Below, piece by piece: positions 12,854-15,167 of a stretch of 15,167 nt of DNA. Under the pieces are notes generated by a model. The model did not search any database, was not told where the DNA came from, and was given only the letters and a program-made list of their open reading frames with translations. Source of the stretch: an uncultured Clostridia bacterium. Lineage in GTDB: Bacteria; Bacillota; Clostridia; TANB77; CAG-508. How positions within the stretch are numbered: the stretch's first letter is position 1; the number at the start of each line of letters is the position of its first letter. The stretch is taken from positions 1 through 15,167 of the forward strand of contig CAKPKZ010000028.1 in assembly GCA_934167435.1 (NCBI GenBank). Reading direction: 5' to 3'. Position numbers and translations under genes: made by a program.

Positions 12854-14095
12854 TTATTTTATATTTTCATCTTTTATATAATACTTTGTTCCAACCATTT
12901 CGTCTGGTAAGTATTGTTGTTCGACCCAATGCCCTGGAAAGTCATGTGGATATAAATATCCTTTATGATACCCTAATTGTTCCATTCCTTCTGCTGGTGC
13001 GTTTCTAATATGCATTGGAACTTCTCCTGTATTTTTAGTCATAACATCTTCTAAGGCTTTATTTATAGCATTGTAACTTGCATTTGATTTTTTAGATTCG
13101 GCTACATATACTGTTGCTTCTGCAAGAATTATTCTAGCTTCTGGCATTCCTACCATATGTACGGCTTGCATTGCATTATTTGCTATTACTAACGCATTAG
13201 GATTTGCCATTCCTACATCTTCTGCAGCTGCAATTACTATTCTTCTTGCTAAAAACATTGGATCTTCTCCACCATTTAATGCTCTTGCTAAATAAAACAC
13301 TGCTGCATCAGCGTCTGACCCTCGCATTGATTTTATAAATGCACTTATATTATCATAATGACTGTCCCCGTTTTTGTCAAATATTGCTTTTTTGCTTTGG
13401 ACACTATTTTTAATAACTTCATCTGTTATATTTATAATACCATTTTCATCCATTGGAGTTGTAAGCACAGCTACTTCTAAACCATTTAATGCTGTTCTAA
13501 CATCTCCATTACATATTGATGCTAACTTTTTTAAAGTATTATTTTGAATATTTATATTATATTCTCCTAGTCCATCTTTTCTTTCTAAAGCATTTTTTAA
13601 AACTTTGTATATATCTTCATTATTTAATGGCTCTAGTTTTATTACCATAGATCTTGATATTAATGCCTTATTTACTTCAAAGTATGGATTTTCTGTTGTT
13701 GCTCCTATTAGTATTACAGTTCCATTTTCAACATATGGAAGCAATGCGTCTTGTTGTAATTTATTAAATCTGTGTATTTCGTCTATAAATAATATACTTT
13801 TTCCAATTGGATTCATCATATAATTTTTAGTTTCTTCTATTACTTTTTTTATGTCTCCAACTCCTGCTGTTACCGCATTTATTTTATAAAATTTATACTT
13901 TGTAGTTTCACTAATTACTCTTGCAAGTGATGTTTTGCCACATCCGGGCGGTCCGAATAATATAATACTTGACAATCTGTCTGCTTTTATTGTTCTATAT
14001 AATATTTTATCTTTTCCTAAAACATGTTCTTGCCCTACATATTCTTCTAAGGTTCGTGGTCTCATTCTATATGCTAATGGCTTATCGTTATTCAT
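12854..14095 (-). CDS. rarA: Replication-associated recombination protein A (AAA+ ATPase, MgsA/RarA)
   Basis: RarA is a cytoplasmic AAA+ ATPase that acts on single-strand/double-strand junctions at stalled replication forks and interacts with SSB and the replisome. From ATG 14095 it is 413 aa, normal for the family. Visible elements are the N-terminal LAYRMRPRTLEEYVGQEHVL, Walker A GPPGCGKTS (48-56), Walker B ILFIDEIHR (101-109), sensor 1 GATTENP (131-137) and the SRS Arg-finger region (147-149). Next come the C-terminal tetramerisation/MgsA domains with MRGSDADAAVFYLARALNGG, EDVGMANP and the terminal HWVEQQYLP. A TTG at 14107 is in frame but the GGAGG site at 14101-14105 sits five bases before ATG 14095, so 14095 is the start. 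It directly follows ruvA, in the position where many Firmicutes carry ruvB. Confidence 0.95.
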   Translation of the reverse strand: MNNDKPLAYRMRPRTLEEYVGQEHVLGKDKILYRTIKADRLSSIILFGPPGCGKTSLARVISETTKYKFYKINAVTAGVGDIKKVIEETKNYMMNPIGKSILFIDEIHRFNKLQQDALLPYVENGTVILIGATTENPYFEVNKALISRSMVIKLEPLNNEDIYKVLKNALERKDGLGEYNINIQNNTLKKLASICNGDVRTALNGLEVAVLTTPMDENGIINITDEVIKNSVQSKKAIFDKNGDSHYDNISAFIKSMRGSDADAAVFYLARALNGGEDPMFLARRIVIAAAEDVGMANPNALVIANNAMQAVHMVGMPEARIILAEATVYVAESKKSNASYNAINKALEDVMTKNTGEVPMHIRNAPAEGMEQLGYHKGYLYPHDFPGHWVEQQYLPDEMVGTKYYIKDENIK

Positions 14096-14107
14096 TTTTG
14101 CCTCCAA

Positions 14108-14734
14108 TTATTTTGATAATTCTATTAATGCTTTCTTTATTATTTCTTCTATTGTTATATTACTTATATCAAATTTTTGTACTTTCTTTTCAATCTCTTT
14201 TCTGTTGTATCCAAGTACTTGTAGTGCTGCAATTGCTTCGTCTAATTTATTGTTATTTTTAATTGTTTCTTGTATTTTTGTACTAGACTTATTATTTTCA
14301 ACTTGATTTCTTATTGCTTCTATTTCTTGCTCTTGTTTAATTTTATCTTTTAATTCTAAAATTATTCTTTTTGCTGATTTTGGCCCTATTCCTGGAATTT
14401 TAGTTAATGTTTTTATGTCTTCTGAAATTACTGCTAAGGCAAATTCGGATGGTTCACATACTGCCAACATTGCTAGTGCAGTTTTAGCGCCTACTCCACT
14501 TACACTAATTAGTAATTCGAACATTTTTAATTCTTCTAAAGTATTAAACCCAAAAATACTAATATCGTCTTCTCTTACTCTATAATGCGTGTGTACTTTA
14601 ACATTTTCTCCAATATTTCCTAGTTTTTCTATTCCTGAATCTGACATAAATATTTTGTATCCTAATCCTCCTACGTCTACAACTATATATCCTGTCATTT
14701 TCATGGCTAACTTTCCTTGTATATATGCAAACAT
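14108..14734 (-). CDS. ruvA: Holliday junction DNA helicase subunit RuvA
   Basis: RuvA binds four-way DNA junctions and loads the RuvB motor for branch migration. The 208-aa length is typical. Domain I is an OB fold (1-65, MFAYIQGKLAMKMTGYIVVD, YRVREDDISIFGF). Domain II has two helix-hairpin-helix motifs, LISVSGVGAKTALAML (75-90) and LTKIPGIGPKSAKRIILEL (110-128). A Lys/Asn-rich linker leads to domain III (about 162-208, EAIAALQVLGYNRKEIEKKV), which contacts RuvB. The ATG at 14734 follows an AAAGGGGAAAG site. ruvB and ruvC are not in the window. It lies 21 bases after the HD-domain gene and 12 bases before the rarA start, so the three are one transcript. Confidence 0.96.
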   Translation of the reverse strand: MFAYIQGKLAMKMTGYIVVDVGGLGYKIFMSDSGIEKLGNIGENVKVHTHYRVREDDISIFGFNTLEELKMFELLISVSGVGAKTALAMLAVCEPSEFALAVISEDIKTLTKIPGIGPKSAKRIILELKDKIKQEQEIEAIRNQVENNKSSTKIQETIKNNNKLDEAIAALQVLGYNRKEIEKKVQKFDISNITIEEIIKKALIELSK

Positions 14735-14755
14735 TTTCTTTCCCCTTTACCAAAA

Positions 14756-15167
14756 TTATATATTATAAAAGTATGTTGCTTCTAAATCTGCCTCATGCAT
14801 TAATAATGCTAATGGATATTTTTTATATGCTGCTCCAATTGTATTATATAGTTCTTTTGGCTCAGTGTATCCCATATGCCAACGTATTGAATATTTTTCT
14901 TCTGGAGTTAATTTTATATATTCAGTTATCATCATTACAGATTTTTCGCCATGTCCATATGGTATAGTATCATCTATTGTATAATATGGTACTTTTTCCC
15001 ATACTCCTAATGCGTTTTTAGCATTTCTATAGTCTACTTTATAAAAATTTGCTTTGCATAAGTCATGAAGTAATGGTACTAATATTAATGTTTCTTCGTT
15101 TATATTTAGTGGTTCTATATTATTTTCTACTTTGTGTTTTAATATTTCATACACTTTCATACTATGC
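14756..15167 (-). CDS. HD-domain hydrolase-like protein, 5' end beyond window
   Basis: This is the C-terminal part of a small HD-superfamily protein (metal-dependent phosphohydrolase fold). HD motif residues are in LLHDLCKANFY. Later family positions are GHGEKSVMMI, IRWHMGY and HEADLEATYF, whose His and Asp residues are spaced as in metal-binding HD proteins. An ATG at 15160 is present but I do not take it as the start. No ribosome binding site fits within the available seven bases, and the frame is open to the window edge. Just before that ATG it reads His-Ser, matching the ...EHS..VY.IL segment that supplies the first metal-binding His in clostridial relatives. Full-length relatives, as I recall them, are about 170-200 aa. 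Substrate unknown; it heads the ruvA-rarA cluster within this window. Confidence 0.8.
   Translation of the reverse strand, partial: HSMKVYEILKHKVENNIEPLNINEETLILVPLLHDLCKANFYKVDYRNAKNALGVWEKVPYYTIDDTIPYGHGEKSVMMITEYIKLTPEEKYSIRWHMGYTEPKELYNTIGAAYKKYPLALLMHEADLEATYFYNI

Noticed and set aside
14096..14107. TTG start four codons upstream of rarA
   Set aside because: The GGAGG sequence lies inside this extension and is correctly placed for ATG 14095.

Overview
The window is very AT-rich, uses A/T-ending codons throughout, has GGAGG-type ribosome binding sites, several TTG/GTG starts and U-tract hairpin terminators. The gene set (oxygen-sensitive pyruvate formate-lyase with its activase, a paired RsuA/RluA pseudouridine synthase block, a clostridial-type polysaccharide deacetylase, RuvA, RarA) points to an anaerobic low-GC Firmicute, most likely an uncultured clostridial gut-type lineage. 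I see no insertion sequence, prophage, CRISPR array, rRNA or tRNA. It reads as a chromosomal core/near-core region with several poorly characterised genes.

Region 1 (1-3797, + strand): a SinR-like XRE repressor with its own promoter and a strong terminator, then pflB-pflA. pflB has a well-formed extended -10 promoter. A 9-bp hairpin lies between pflB and pflA. A bidirectional terminator closes the pair against the convergent operon. Together PflB and PflA make formate and acetyl-CoA from pyruvate under anaerobiosis.

Region 2 (3796-8940, - strand): a tightly packed five-gene operon: polytopic GT-C-like membrane protein, RluA/RluD-type synthase (TTG start, abutting the previous stop), RluB-type synthase (start one base after the previous stop), a three-S1-domain RNA-binding protein, and a 311-aa winged-helix protein with a possible nuclease-like C-terminal fold. 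Three of the five act on rRNA/RNA; the last protein is the least understood.

Region 3 (9009-11215, - strand): a tandem OB-fold SSB-like protein with its own near-consensus promoter and a perfect 40-base terminator palindrome; an unrecognised 163-aa protein; and a membrane-anchored polysaccharide deacetylase split by a single extra base at about 10876. Its first catalytic motif also has Asn in place of the expected Asp.

Region 4 (11216-11840, + strand): a divergent intergenic region with a Spo0A-box match and a sporulation-sigma-like -10, in front of a small beta-sandwich protein with a Cys/His-rich tail.

Region 5 (11843-15167, - strand): HD-domain protein (5' end cut by the window edge), ruvA, rarA, two half-length TauE/SafE genes in tandem, and a 46-aa membrane miniprotein. 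RuvA and RarA are Holliday-junction/replication-fork maintenance factors; the two TauE halves probably assemble into one transporter. Several intergenic spacers carry hairpins that touch or include the next Shine-Dalgarno sequence, a recurring pattern that may tune translation within operons.

I found no convincing wholly new multi-gene system. The best leads are the split TauE pair with its hairpins, the 311-aa protein in the rlu/S1 operon, the Cys-rich protein with possible sporulation control, and the broken, motif-altered deacetylase.
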